In this document: piece after piece, positions 27,119 through 36,726 of the stretch | Numbering within the stretch: position 1 is the first letter of the stretch | Layout: each line of letters opens with the position of its first letter | Assembly: GCA_027532825.1 (NCBI GenBank) | Contig: JAPZTL010000004.1 | Span: forward strand, 62,001-126,000 | Source: Silanimonas sp021297925 | Lineage (GTDB): Bacteria > Pseudomonadota > Gammaproteobacteria > Xanthomonadales > Xanthomonadaceae | Length of the DNA: 64,000 bases | Direction of reading: 5' to 3' | Position numbers and translations under genes: made by a program | The notes under the pieces: generated by a model | Told to the model about the DNA's origin: nothing | Databases searched by the model: none | Seen by the model: the letters and a program-made list of their open reading frames with translations, nothing else

Positions 27119-27131
27119 GCCCGCCGCGCCG

Positions 27132-27602
27132 ATGAAGACCCGCCTGATCGCCGTCGGCGAACGTGCCCCGGGCTGGGTGGCCGAGGGCTATGCCGACTAC
27201 ACCAAGCGCCTGTCGCGCGACCTTCCGCTGGAACTCGTCGAAGTGGCCCCCGGGATGCGCGGCAAGGGCCGCGATCCGGCCCGTGCGATGCACGACGAAG
27301 GCGAGCGCGTGTTGGCCGCGCTGCCGAAGCAGGCGTGGGTGGTCGTCCTCGACGGCCGCGGCAAGCCTTACACCTCGGAGCAACTCGCGGACCGGCTGGC
27401 GTCATGGCGCCAGCAGGGCCGCGACCTCGCCTTCCTGATCGGCGGCCCCGAGGGCCATGCGCCGGAGGTCTGGGCGCGTGCCGACGAGCGCTGGGCGCTC
27501 GGACCGATGACGCTTCCGCACATGCTGGTCCGCTTACTGGTCGCCGAGCAGCTTTATCGCGCTTGCTCGATCCTCGGGAACCACCCGTACCACCGCGCCT
27601 GA
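27132..27602 (+). CDS. rlmH: 23S rRNA pseudouridine-1915 N3-methyltransferase
   Basis: SPOUT methyltransferase of 156 residues acting on 23S rRNA helix 69. The trefoil-knot signatures are the deep S-adenosylmethionine loop LIGGPEGHAPEV and the C-terminal SLSxMTxPH-like ALGPMTLPHMLVRLLVAEQLYRA, ending NHPYHR. Length is exact for the family. Last gene of the leuS block; convergent with the large diguanylate cyclase, whose stop is 16 bases away. Confidence 0.96.
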   Translation: MKTRLIAVGERAPGWVAEGYADYTKRLSRDLPLELVEVAPGMRGKGRDPARAMHDEGERVLAALPKQAWVVVLDGRGKPYTSEQLADRLASWRQQGRDLAFLIGGPEGHAPEVWARADERWALGPMTLPHMLVRLLVAEQLYRACSILGNHPYHRA

Positions 27603-27618
27603 GCGCGGGTCGCCGGGT

Positions 27619-30600
27619 TCAGCGGCCCCGCCCCGACCCGGGGCGTTCCGCGGTTTCCGGCCGCAGCCAGGCCAGTCGACCGTCCGCGACCATCTCCGCT
27701 ACCCGCGTGCCGCACTGCGGCCCGAGCTGGAGCGCATCGCCGCCACCGCCGGGGCCGGGTACGAGCCCACTCCACGTGCCGCGACCCCGTGCCTTCGCGT
27801 CGTAGAGCGCGGCGTCCGCCAGCTCCAGCGCATGCACCCAGTCGGAGGCCGCGGTGCGGCCGAGCGGATGCCGCGTCCATCCCACCGAGAACGCGGGATA
27901 CACCGTGCGCCCGCCGAGGTCGAGGTGGAGGGCACGACCCGATTCGAGCAGCTGGGCGACGCGGGCGGGGGCCGCTGCCGGGGTCAATCCGCCGAACACC
28001 ACGAGGAACTCCTCGCCGCCCCAGCGCGCGAGCAGGTCGCCCTCGCGCGTGGTGCGCCGGAGGAAGGCTGCGAACTCGCGGAGCACGAGGTCGCCCGCCG
28101 CGTGGCCGAACTCGTCGTTCACGCGCTTGAAGTGGTCGAGGTCGACCAGCGCCATCACCACGCCCTCGGGGTGGCGGGCCAGCATGTCGGGCATCTGCTG
28201 GAACAGGGCCCGCCGGTTCGGCAGGCCGGTCAGGCTGTCCGTCTGGCTCTCGAGGGCCAGCGCCTCGTTGGCCTGCTGCAGGCGCTCGTTGCTCCGCCGC
28301 AGCTGCGCGGTGCGGTCGTCCACCATGGCCTTCAGCCGGGCCGTCTGGCGGCGCTGGGCCCGCAGGGCGAGGCCGACGCCGCCGCCGATCAGCCCGATTC
28401 CGAGCAGCCCCAGCAGGGCGCGGACGTCCTGGCGCTCGTGCCATCGCGGGGTCACCACCACCGACAGCACGTTGCCGGCCTGGATGCGCTGGCCCCGGCC
28501 GTCGAGCGCACGGACGCGGAACCGGAAGTCCCCCGGTGGCAAGTTCGTGTAGAACGCGCTGCGGCGATCGCCGGCATCGATCCAGTCGGTGTCGTAGCCC
28601 TCAAGCCGGTACTCGAAGCGCACGGCGCGGGGATTGCGGAAGTGCAGGGCGGTGAAGTCCACCCGCAGGTCGCGCGGCCCTTCCGCGAGCAGGAACGGCG
28701 CATCGCCGACCCCCTCCCGCCGTTCGCCCTGCCGGGCCCCCTCGATCCGCACGAGGGGCTCGACGCCGCGAAGGCCCACGGCGGCGATGTCCACGCGCAG
28801 CACGCCGGAGATGGAGGGCAGCCAGAGCTCGCGGCCGACGAGCAGGGTGCGCGATCGCGCGCCGCCGTTGCAGCACCGCGCGCGCTGGCCGCTCTGGTTG
28901 CGGCCGTCCATCGAGACCACCCAGTCCACCGTCGGGGCCTCGCGGCGGGCCGGGCTCCGCGGATCCGGCAGGTCGTCGACCGGCAGGCGGAACAGGCCCT
29001 CGGATGAACTGGCGTAGACCCAGCCGTCCACCACCCGGAGGCTCCAAGTTCCCGCGCTGGTCGACAGGCCCCGGGCGTCGAGCACCTGGAGGCGTTCCCC
29101 GGCGACGATCGCGAGGCCCGAGTCGAGCGTGCCGATGAGGATCCGGCCGTCGTCCAAGCCGAGCAGGGTGGTGATCATCCGGTCGTCGAGACCGGCCGCC
29201 CACGCGGGCGTGGAGACGGTCTCGCCCTCCACCAGCCGCAGGCCCGCCTCGGTGCCGACGAGGGCCCGTCCCGGCCCGAGCGGCCACAGGCTGCGGACGC
29301 GGGCCGACGCCCCGGGCAGCCCGACCGTCGCCACGGGACGCAGCGGGCCCGGGCCGTCGGTGCGGAACAGGCCGCCGCTGGTGCCCACCCAGAGGCCGTC
29401 GGCGGCCACCATGACCGTGTTGACCTGCAGGCCCGCGAGGCGTTCGGCGCCGGGCGGCGGCGCGAGCCGACGGCCGTCCCACGCGACCAGTCCTCCGCGG
29501 GTGCCGATCCACACCCGGTCGCCCACGGCGGCAAGTTCGTACACCGCCGGATCGGGCAGATCGCCGGCCGGCACGACCAGCCGGACGCCGCCATCCGGTT
29601 GCCAGCGGTAGAGGCCACGGTTGGTGCCGAGAAGCACGCCGCCTCCGGGGGCCTGCTCCAGCGACCAGACGAAGGGTTCCCCGAGGCCGTCGCGCTCTGT
29701 GAGCCGGGCGATCAGCCCGTCCCAGAGGCGGAACAGGCCCTCGGTGTGGCTGCCCAGCCAGAGGTTGCCCTCGCGGTCCTCGAAGCAGGCGTTGACCCAG
29801 GCATTGCGGACGAAATCGGTGTCGGCCACCGCCTCGACCCGTCCGTCGCCGTGGCGGCGGAAGAGCCGCGGCGGCGTGCCGACCCACAGGCTGCCCCCGC
29901 TGTCCGCGCAGAGCGCTTCGATCGGGCCTTGCGCCAGCCCCGGCTCGGTGACGCGGGCCGGCGGCAGGTCGCCGTCCATCCGCCACAGGCCGTGGGGCGT
30001 ACCGATCCACAGCACGGCGCCGTCGGCGAGCAGGTGGGTGATGCGCAGGCCTGCGCCGCCGGGGAGGTCGATCGGACGCACCTGGCTGCCCTCGAAGCGG
30101 AGCAGGCGTCCCGGCGTGCCCGCCCAGAGCACCGTGCCCTCGGCCAGCAGGGCGCCCACGTCGGTGCCCTCCAGCTTGAGCGGGACGAGGCGTCCGTCCG
30201 TGGAGGCTTCGTGCAGGCCCTGCGGCGTGCCGAACACCAGGCGGCCGGCCGGCCATTCGGCGATCGCCTGCACCGGCAGCGCTGTCCCCGACGCGGCCAG
30301 GCGCTCGACGTGGTCGCCCCGCAGGCGCAGGGCCCCTTGCCGGGTGCCGAACCACACGTGGCCCTGGCTGTCCCGGAACCCGGACTCCGGCATCGACGTG
30401 TCGATGCCGCCGGCGCGGCGGCGGTCGAAGCGTTCGAAGCGGACGCCATCGAAGCGCGCGATGCCGCCCTGGGTCCCGACCCAGACATAGCCATCGCCAT
30501 CCTGGCCGAGGGCTTGCACCGAGACCTGCGGCAGCCCGTCGGCGACCGTCCAGTTGTCGATCGCGAAGTCGGTGAAGCGGCGCTCCTCGCTCAGCGCGTC

Positions 30601-30714
30601 GGCGGCACCGGGCAGCGCGGCGGCGACCAGTCCCGCCACCAGCGCCCACGCCGCGACGGCGGGGCGCCGCGTCGGGCGCTGCGGGGTCGGACGGGCGGTC
30701 GGCGGCGGATGCAT
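27619..30714 (-). CDS. Propeller-sensor diguanylate cyclase (Reg_prop, Y_Y_Y, GGEEF)
   Basis: Inner-membrane sensor enzyme of 1031 residues predicted to make c-di-GMP. A signal or anchor segment (about 20-41) is followed by two seven-bladed-type propellers (about 45-640) built from Reg_prop repeats such as DGYVWVGTQGGIARFDG, with the typical opening WTVADGLPQ. A Y_Y_Y domain has FRVRALDGRG. One transmembrane helix (about 750-770) and a short coiled coil lead to the GGDEF domain. Its site is GGEEF near residue 899 with an intact RxxD inhibitory site (REGD) five residues before, so it should be active and feedback-inhibited. A tail of about 50 residues follows. Divergent from maf with 36 bases between starts. 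The ligand is unknown. Confidence 0.9.
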   Translation of the reverse strand: MHPPPTARPTPQRPTRRPAVAAWALVAGLVAAALPGAADALSEERRFTDFAIDNWTVADGLPQVSVQALGQDGDGYVWVGTQGGIARFDGVRFERFDRRRAGGIDTSMPESGFRDSQGHVWFGTRQGALRLRGDHVERLAASGTALPVQAIAEWPAGRLVFGTPQGLHEASTDGRLVPLKLEGTDVGALLAEGTVLWAGTPGRLLRFEGSQVRPIDLPGGAGLRITHLLADGAVLWIGTPHGLWRMDGDLPPARVTEPGLAQGPIEALCADSGGSLWVGTPPRLFRRHGDGRVEAVADTDFVRNAWVNACFEDREGNLWLGSHTEGLFRLWDGLIARLTERDGLGEPFVWSLEQAPGGGVLLGTNRGLYRWQPDGGVRLVVPAGDLPDPAVYELAAVGDRVWIGTRGGLVAWDGRRLAPPPGAERLAGLQVNTVMVAADGLWVGTSGGLFRTDGPGPLRPVATVGLPGASARVRSLWPLGPGRALVGTEAGLRLVEGETVSTPAWAAGLDDRMITTLLGLDDGRILIGTLDSGLAIVAGERLQVLDARGLSTSAGTWSLRVVDGWVYASSSEGLFRLPVDDLPDPRSPARREAPTVDWVVSMDGRNQSGQRARCCNGGARSRTLLVGRELWLPSISGVLRVDIAAVGLRGVEPLVRIEGARQGERREGVGDAPFLLAEGPRDLRVDFTALHFRNPRAVRFEYRLEGYDTDWIDAGDRRSAFYTNLPPGDFRFRVRALDGRGQRIQAGNVLSVVVTPRWHERQDVRALLGLLGIGLIGGGVGLALRAQRRQTARLKAMVDDRTAQLRRSNERLQQANEALALESQTDSLTGLPNRRALFQQMPDMLARHPEGVVMALVDLDHFKRVNDEFGHAAGDLVLREFAAFLRRTTREGDLLARWGGEEFLVVFGGLTPAAAPARVAQLLESGRALHLDLGGRTVYPAFSVGWTRHPLGRTAASDWVHALELADAALYDAKARGRGTWSGLVPGPGGGGDALQLGPQCGTRVAEMVADGRLAWLRPETAERPGSGRGR

Positions 30715-30738
30715 CGGCCAAGGCTAACGCGGGCTGGG

Positions 30739-30744
30739 TATGCT
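30739..30744 (+). promoter_or_regulatory. -10-like hexamer immediately upstream of maf
   Basis: TATGCT with only six bases (TGGCGC) before the maf ATG, the geometry of a leaderless transcript. No ribosome-binding site is visible before the ATG. The -35 region is poor, and the site shares the 36-base divergent spacer with the diguanylate cyclase gene. Confidence 0.35.
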
Positions 30745-30750
30745 TGGCGC

Positions 30751-31320
30751 ATGCTCCATCTCGCCTCCCGTTCCCCGCGCCGCCTCGACCTGCTGCGGCA
30801 GCTCGGCCTCGAGCCCGCCCTCCTCGACGTCGACGTGCCGGAGGTCCGGGCCGCGGGCGAGCCTGCCCTCGACTACGTGAACCGGGTCGCCCGCGAGAAG
30901 GCCGGTGCCGGGCTGCTGGCGGTCGCCGGCATCCCCGGCGCCGTCGTGCTCGCGGCCGACACCGAGGTCGTGCTGGACGACCAGGTCTTCGGCAAGCCGT
31001 CGGACGCCGGCGACGCCCGGGCCATGCTGCGCCGCCTCGCCGGCCGCACGCACCAGGTCGCGACGGTCGTCTGGGTGGCCTCGGCGTCGCGCGAGGCGAG
31101 CGCGCGCGTCGTGTCCGACGTCACCTTCGATCCCGTCGATGACGACCGGCTCGCGGCCTACCTCGCCTGCGGCGAATGGCGCGGGAAGGCCGGCGCCTAC
31201 GCCATCCAGGGCCGCGCCGCGGCCTTCATCGCGCACCTGTCCGGCAGCTACAGCGGGGTCATGGGACTCCCGCTCCGCGAGACCGCCGGACTGCTGCGCG
31301 CCCACGGAGTCGCCGCTTGA
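30751..31320 (+). CDS. Maf/YhdE-type nucleotide pyrophosphatase
   Basis: House-cleaning enzyme of 189 residues that hydrolyses dTTP, UTP and related nucleotides. Signatures are LASRSPRRLDLLRQLG near the start, AADTEVVLDDQVFGKP, and AYAIQGRAAAFI with GSYSGVMGLPL, the residues of the YhdE (dTTPase/UTPase) branch rather than YceF. The position before rng, yhdP and tldD is as in E. coli. The end overlaps the rng start as TTGA. Confidence 0.93.
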   Translation: MLHLASRSPRRLDLLRQLGLEPALLDVDVPEVRAAGEPALDYVNRVAREKAGAGLLAVAGIPGAVVLAADTEVVLDDQVFGKPSDAGDARAMLRRLAGRTHQVATVVWVASASREASARVVSDVTFDPVDDDRLAAYLACGEWRGKAGAYAIQGRAAAFIAHLSGSYSGVMGLPLRETAGLLRAHGVAA

Positions 31321-32798
31321 GCGCCGAGATCCTGATCAACGTCACCCCGCGCGAGACGCGGGTCGCCCTGGTGGAACAGGGCATGCTGCAGGAGCTGCAC
31401 CTCGAGCGCAGCCAGCGCCGCGGGGTCGTCGGCAACCTCTACAAGGGCCGGGTCCAGCGGGTCATGCCGGGCATGCAGGCCGCCTTCGTCGACGTGGGCC
31501 TCGACCGCGCCGCGTTCCTGCATGCCTCGGACATCGTGCGGGTGCCGCAGGTGCAGCCGTCCGAGAGCGAGGAGCTGGGGCCGCCCGCCCCGCCGCCGTC
31601 GATCACCTCGCTGGTGCATGAAGGCCAGGACCTCGTGGTGCAGGTGGTGAAGGACCCGATCGGCAGCAAGGGCGCGCGGCTCACCACCCAGGTCAGCATC
31701 CCTTCGCGCTACCTCGTGCTGCTGCCGTATTCACGGGTCATCGGCGTGTCGGCCCGCATCGAGGACGACGCCGAGCGCGCGCGACTCAAGGGCCTCGTGG
31801 CGGAGCTCGCGGAGGGCAGCGGCCTGGGCTTCATCGTCCGCACCAACGCCGAGGGCCTGCAGCGCGAGGCGCTGGAGGCCGACGTGGCCTACCTTCGCCT
31901 CGCCTGGCAGCTGATCCGCGAGGCCAGCGCCGGCACGCCGGTGGGGCAGTGCATCTACGAGGACCTGTCGCTGCCGCTGCGCGCGCTGCGCGACCTGATG
32001 AGCGGCCAGATCGACCGCGTCCTCGTCGATTCCCGCGAGACGCATGAACGGCTGCTGCGCTTCGCCGGCCAGTTCATGCCCGAGTTGGCCTCCAGGATCG
32101 AGCATTACGCCGGCGAGCGACCGCTGTTCGACCTGAACGGCGTCGAGGACGAGATCGTCCGCGCGCTGCAGAAGGAAGTGCCGCTGAAGTCCGGCGGGTA
32201 CCTGGTGCTCGACCAGACCGAGGCCATGACGACGGTGGACGTGAACACTGGCTCCTTCCTCGGGCAGCGCAACCTCGAGGAGACGGCCTTCCGAACCAAC
32301 CTCGAGGCCGCGCAGGCGGTGGCGAGGCAGCTCCGGCTCCGCAACCTCGGCGGCATCATCATCATCGACTTCATCGACATGCACGACGCCGACCACCGCC
32401 GCCAGGTGCTGCGCACGCTCGAGAAGGCGCTGTCCCGCGACCACGCGAAGACGACCACGTACGACTTCTCGCCGCTGGGCCTCGTGGAGATGACGCGCAA
32501 GCGCACCACCGAGAGCCTGGAGCGGCAGCTCTGCGAGCCGTGCGCCGCCTGCAACGGCCGCGGCGTGGTGAAGTCGCCGGAGACCGTGACCTACGAGATC
32601 TTCCGCGAGTGCACGCGCGCGGTCCGCCAGTTCGAGGCCGAGCGCCTGCTGGTGATCGCCGCGCCGACGGTCGTGACCCGCATCACCGAGGAGGAATCCG
32701 CCGCCGTCGCCGAGCTCGAGGAGTTCCTCGGCAAGTCGATCCGCTTCCAGGCCGACGAGCAGTACGGCCAGGAGCAGTACGACGTGGTCCTGCTCTGA
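31317..32798 (+). CDS. rng: Ribonuclease G
   Basis: Endoribonuclease of 493 residues that matures the 5' end of 16S rRNA and degrades some mRNAs. Family features are the S1 domain (GNLYKGRVQRVMPGMQAAFVDVG, about 37-60), the catalytic segment with DVNTGSF near 310 and IIIIDFIDM near 350, and the zinc-link cysteines in CEPCAACNGRG. It is RNase G rather than E because no long arginine-rich C-terminal scaffold follows. The TTG start at 31317 overlaps the maf stop; the residue order from SAEILINVTPRETRVAL matches the family N-terminus. Confidence 0.95.
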   Translation: MSAEILINVTPRETRVALVEQGMLQELHLERSQRRGVVGNLYKGRVQRVMPGMQAAFVDVGLDRAAFLHASDIVRVPQVQPSESEELGPPAPPPSITSLVHEGQDLVVQVVKDPIGSKGARLTTQVSIPSRYLVLLPYSRVIGVSARIEDDAERARLKGLVAELAEGSGLGFIVRTNAEGLQREALEADVAYLRLAWQLIREASAGTPVGQCIYEDLSLPLRALRDLMSGQIDRVLVDSRETHERLLRFAGQFMPELASRIEHYAGERPLFDLNGVEDEIVRALQKEVPLKSGGYLVLDQTEAMTTVDVNTGSFLGQRNLEETAFRTNLEAAQAVARQLRLRNLGGIIIIDFIDMHDADHRRQVLRTLEKALSRDHAKTTTYDFSPLGLVEMTRKRTTESLERQLCEPCAACNGRGVVKSPETVTYEIFRECTRAVRQFEAERLLVIAAPTVVTRITEEESAAVAELEEFLGKSIRFQADEQYGQEQYDVVLL

Positions 32799-32817
32799 GC
32801 CCCGCGCGACCGGCCGC

Positions 32818-35800
32818 GTGCACGCCCCCCACCGCCGCCGCTGGCGACATCTCCGCCGGGCCCTCGGTTACGGCGGCCTCGTCGCGCTGATCCTGCTGGC
32901 CGCGCTGGTCGGCCTGACGAACCAGCTGCTGCCCGCCGTCGAGCGCCACCCGGAGGACGTCGCGGCCTGGCTGTCCGAACGCGTCGGCCAGCCGGTGCGC
33001 TTTTCCGCCATTGACGCCCGCTGGACGCGGCGCGGACCGCGGCTGTCGCTGCGCGACCTCGAGGTCGGGGAGGGCGATGCCACGCTGGCCGTTGGCGAGG
33101 CCGAACTGCAGCTCTCGGTTTACTCGGGCCTGTTGCCGGGGATGCCGCTCACCGAACTCAGCGTCGACGGCCTTGCCCTCACCCTGCACCAGGACGCGGA
33201 AGGCCGCTGGCGCGTCGAGGGGCTGCCCCGGCCCCGCGCCGACGGCGTCGACCCGCTCGACGTGCTGGAAGGCTTCGGCGAACTCCGCGTGCAGGGCGCC
33301 CGGCTCGCGATCGAGGCCGAGCGCTGGAACCTCCGCCACGTCCTCCCCCGGGCCGACCTGCGCCTGCGCGTCGACGGGAACAGGGTGCGGGGCGGCGCGC
33401 GGGTCTGGCCGCAGAACGGCCGCGCGCCGCTCGATCTCGCGGCGAGGCTGTCGCGCGACGGTCGGAACGGCACGTTCTGGGTCGGCACCGAGGCGGGCGA
33501 ACTGGCCCCGTGGTCGGCCCTGCTGGCCGGCCTCGGCATCGAGGCCCCGGGCGGCCGCGGGCGTCTCGGGGTCTGGGCGACGCTGGAGGACCGTCGGATC
33601 GCGGCGGTGCAGCTTGATGCGGACCTGGCCGATCTCGCGCTCGCGCGCCTCGGCGGCGAGGCCCCGGCGACCTTCGAGTCGGCCCGCTTCGTGGCGCGCT
33701 GGCAGGCCGGCCCGTCGGGCTGGCAGGTCTCCGTGCCGGAAGGGCGATTCCGGCATGGCGGGAACGCGCAGCGGCTGGACGGCTTCTGGATGGCGATCGG
33801 CCCGGGCGGGGCGGTCGAGGCCGATCGCATCGACGCGGCGCCGCTGATCGCGCTCGCCGCGCTCAGCGACCGGCTGCCGGCGTCGCTGTCCGGCTGGCTG
33901 GCCGAGGCCGCGCCCGGCGGCACCGTGCGCAGGTTGCGCGCGACCTCGGCCGGCGACGGTGAATGGCGGGGCGAGGCCACCCTCGAGGCGGCCCGGTTCG
34001 CGTCGGTCGGTCGCCGGCCCGGCCTGTCCGGCCTCGGCGGCCTGCTCCGTTTCGATGGCGACGGGGCCAGCCTCTCGATCCCGCGCCAGTCGGTGACCCT
34101 GGACTGGCCGGCGGAATTCGGCCCTGCGCTGACGGTGACGATCGACGGTGAGCTTGCACTTTGGCGAGTGCCGCGTCCGTCCGGGGCACCGGCGGACGCG
34201 CCCACCGCTTGGGGCCTTGGCACGGGCGGCTTGGCCATCGCGGCCCCGGGGCTGTCGCTCCGCACGCGCTTCGAACTCGGCCTGCAGGGCGACGGCACGC
34301 GCCCGACGCTGGACCTCGCCGCGGACCTCGACGACTTCGAGGTCGTCGACGCGAAGCGCTTCTGGCTGCGCACCGCCATGCCGGCGCCGGCGCGGAACTG
34401 GCTGGACGACGCCCTCAAGGGCGGCCATGCCCGCGGCGGCCGGGTGGCCCTCGGGGGCGATCTCGACCGCTGGCCGTTCCGCGACGGCGGCGGGCGGTTC
34501 GACGCGCGGGTGCGCCTCGATGACGTCCAGCTCAAGTTCCATCCCGGATGGCCGGCGGCCAGCGGGCTCTCCGGCGAAGCGATCTTCTATGGCCCCGGCA
34601 TGGCCTTGCAGGGGCTCAAGGCGCAGTTGCTCGACACCCGCGTGACCGATGCCGGCGGCAGCATCGCGGACTTCAAGACCCCGTGGCTGGAACTCGGGCT
34701 CCGGGGCGGTGGGGATGCGGGAGGCCTGCGCCGGCTCATGGTCGCGTCGCCGCTCTACGCGGGGTTCCGCAGCCATCTCGATGCGCTCTCGGCCAGCGGC
34801 CCGGCGGCCGTGGACGTCGGCCTGCGCGTGCCGCTCCGGCGCGACCTCGGGACCCGGCGCGTCACGGGGGTCCTCTCGCTCGACAACGCCACCGTGGCCG
34901 ACCGTCGCTGGGACCTGCGCTTCGACCGGCTGAGCGGCCGCATCCCCTTCGACGACCGGGGATTCCATGCCGACGCGCTGCCGGTGGCGTATGCCGACCA
35001 TCCCGGCCGCCTGAGCCTGCGCGTGGGCGATGCGGTCGTCGACCGCGCCCTTGCCGCGGAGTTCGGGTTCGATGCCGTGCTGCCGCCGGCGGTCCTGCTG
35101 GCGAGGGCGCCGGAACTGGGCTGGCTGCGCGGGTGGCTGGACGGGGAGAGCCCGTGGCGCGTCCGCGTCGACATCCCTCGGCCGGGCTTCGATGGGCGCA
35201 CCCCGCCGTCGCGGCTCCGCCTCGACTCCGACCTCGTGGGCACGCGCCTCGGCTTGCCGGCGCCCTTGCGCAAGAGCGCGACGACGCCGCTGGCCCTGGC
35301 CCTCGAGCTACCCTTGCCGGTGTCCAGCGGTGAGCTGAAGATGTCGCTCGGTCGCCTGCTCCGGTTGCGGGGCCGGCTCGGCGACGGCGTCCGCCCCTTC
35401 GCCGGCGTGGCCGAGTTCGGCAGCGTGGCCCGGCCGGCCGCCATCCCCGAGCGCGGCATCGCCGTCCGGGGCCAGATGCCCAGCCTCGACGTGGGCGGCT
35501 GGGTGGCTGCAGCGGCTGGCGGCGGCGCGGGCCAGGGCGGCCTGCAGTCCGTGGACGTGCAGGTCGGCGCCATCGACGTGCTCGACCGCAGCTTCGGCGA
35601 CGGGCGCGTCGAACTCGGCCGGGACGCCCAGGGCCTGCGGGTAGCCTTCGACGGCCCGGCCATCGCCGGGACGGTGCGGGTCCCGCGCGCCGAGGGCAGC
35701 CGCGTGCAGGGCCGCTTCGCGCGCCTGCACTGGCCCCCGGTCGACGGCCGCGCGATGACGGGCCGGCCGGGGGACCTTGCGTCGGCGGTCGACGACACCG

Positions 35801-36726
35801 ACCCCTCGCGCCTGCCGCCGCTGGACATCCGCGTCGAGGACTTCCGGCTGGGCGATGCCCGGCTGGGACGCGCGGTGCTCGAGACCTTCCCCACCCCGGA
35901 AGGCATGCACGTCGACCGCTTCACCACCGATTCCGAGGCGCTGGCGCTGTCGGCCAGCGGCGACTGGACGCGGATCGGCGGCCGCGCGCGCTCGCGCTTC
36001 GCGCTGGATTTCGATGCGCGCAGCCTCGGGGGCATGCTCGATGCCCTCGGGTTCACCGGCATGGTCGAGGACGGCCCGGTCAAGGCGCGCATGGTCGGCG
36101 ACTGGCCCGGTTCGCCGGGCAGCTTCCGGCTCGACCGCTACGACGGCCGCCTGCGCCTCGACGTCGGCAAGGGTCGCCTGCTCGACGTCGAGCCCGGCAC
36201 CGGGCGTCTGCTCGGCCTCGTCTCGATCGCCGAGATCCCCCGCCGCCTCACCCTCGACTTCAGCGATTTCTTCTCCAAGGGCTTCACCTTCAACGCCATG
36301 AACGGCGACTTCCTGTTCGAGGCGGGGTCCGCGACCACGGGCAACCTGCGCATCGATGGCCCCGCCGCGGAGATCAACGTCAGCGGCACCACGGCGCTCG
36401 CGGCGCGCGAGTACGACCAGCGCGTCGAGGTGCTGCCCAAGGCGGGCGGCGTGCTGCCGGCGATCGGCGCGGTGACTGCGGGTCCCGCCGGGGCCGCGCT
36501 GGGCGCGGTCGCCCAGGCCGTGTTCCAGTTGCCGCTCAAGCAGGCCACCCGCACGGTCTACACCGTGCAGGGCCCGTGGGCGGCGCCGCAGGTCGACGTC
36601 GTGGAACGCGGACCCCGCCGCGCGGCCGACGTCCCTGCGCCCTCCGCGGCCTTGCCCTCGGACGTCCCGGGCCCCATGTCCCTCGCGACGATACCGTCGT
36701 CGCCTGTCGTTCCGGAGCCCCGATGA
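32818..36726 (+). CDS. yhdP: YhdP family AsmA-like envelope protein
   Basis: Very large inner-membrane-anchored protein of 1302 residues. One transmembrane helix (about 17-37) precedes an extended periplasmic beta-rich body of the AsmA/TamB/YhdP kind, with ADLRLRVDGNRVRGG and, near the C-terminus, RRLTLDFSDFFSKGFTFNAMNGDFLFEAG and GPAAEINVSG, the conserved part of the family. YhdP helps move phospholipids to the outer membrane. A GTG start at 32818 is used; no strong ribosome site. It ends overlapping tldD as ATGA. Confidence 0.92.
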   Translation: MHAPHRRRWRHLRRALGYGGLVALILLAALVGLTNQLLPAVERHPEDVAAWLSERVGQPVRFSAIDARWTRRGPRLSLRDLEVGEGDATLAVGEAELQLSVYSGLLPGMPLTELSVDGLALTLHQDAEGRWRVEGLPRPRADGVDPLDVLEGFGELRVQGARLAIEAERWNLRHVLPRADLRLRVDGNRVRGGARVWPQNGRAPLDLAARLSRDGRNGTFWVGTEAGELAPWSALLAGLGIEAPGGRGRLGVWATLEDRRIAAVQLDADLADLALARLGGEAPATFESARFVARWQAGPSGWQVSVPEGRFRHGGNAQRLDGFWMAIGPGGAVEADRIDAAPLIALAALSDRLPASLSGWLAEAAPGGTVRRLRATSAGDGEWRGEATLEAARFASVGRRPGLSGLGGLLRFDGDGASLSIPRQSVTLDWPAEFGPALTVTIDGELALWRVPRPSGAPADAPTAWGLGTGGLAIAAPGLSLRTRFELGLQGDGTRPTLDLAADLDDFEVVDAKRFWLRTAMPAPARNWLDDALKGGHARGGRVALGGDLDRWPFRDGGGRFDARVRLDDVQLKFHPGWPAASGLSGEAIFYGPGMALQGLKAQLLDTRVTDAGGSIADFKTPWLELGLRGGGDAGGLRRLMVASPLYAGFRSHLDALSASGPAAVDVGLRVPLRRDLGTRRVTGVLSLDNATVADRRWDLRFDRLSGRIPFDDRGFHADALPVAYADHPGRLSLRVGDAVVDRALAAEFGFDAVLPPAVLLARAPELGWLRGWLDGESPWRVRVDIPRPGFDGRTPPSRLRLDSDLVGTRLGLPAPLRKSATTPLALALELPLPVSSGELKMSLGRLLRLRGRLGDGVRPFAGVAEFGSVARPAAIPERGIAVRGQMPSLDVGGWVAAAAGGGAGQGGLQSVDVQVGAIDVLDRSFGDGRVELGRDAQGLRVAFDGPAIAGTVRVPRAEGSRVQGRFARLHWPPVDGRAMTGRPGDLASAVDDTDPSRLPPLDIRVEDFRLGDARLGRAVLETFPTPEGMHVDRFTTDSEALALSASGDWTRIGGRARSRFALDFDARSLGGMLDALGFTGMVEDGPVKARMVGDWPGSPGSFRLDRYDGRLRLDVGKGRLLDVEPGTGRLLGLVSIAEIPRRLTLDFSDFFSKGFTFNAMNGDFLFEAGSATTGNLRIDGPAAEINVSGTTALAAREYDQRVEVLPKAGGVLPAIGAVTAGPAGAALGAVAQAVFQLPLKQATRTVYTVQGPWAAPQVDVVERGPRRAADVPAPSAALPSDVPGPMSLATIPSSPVVPEPR

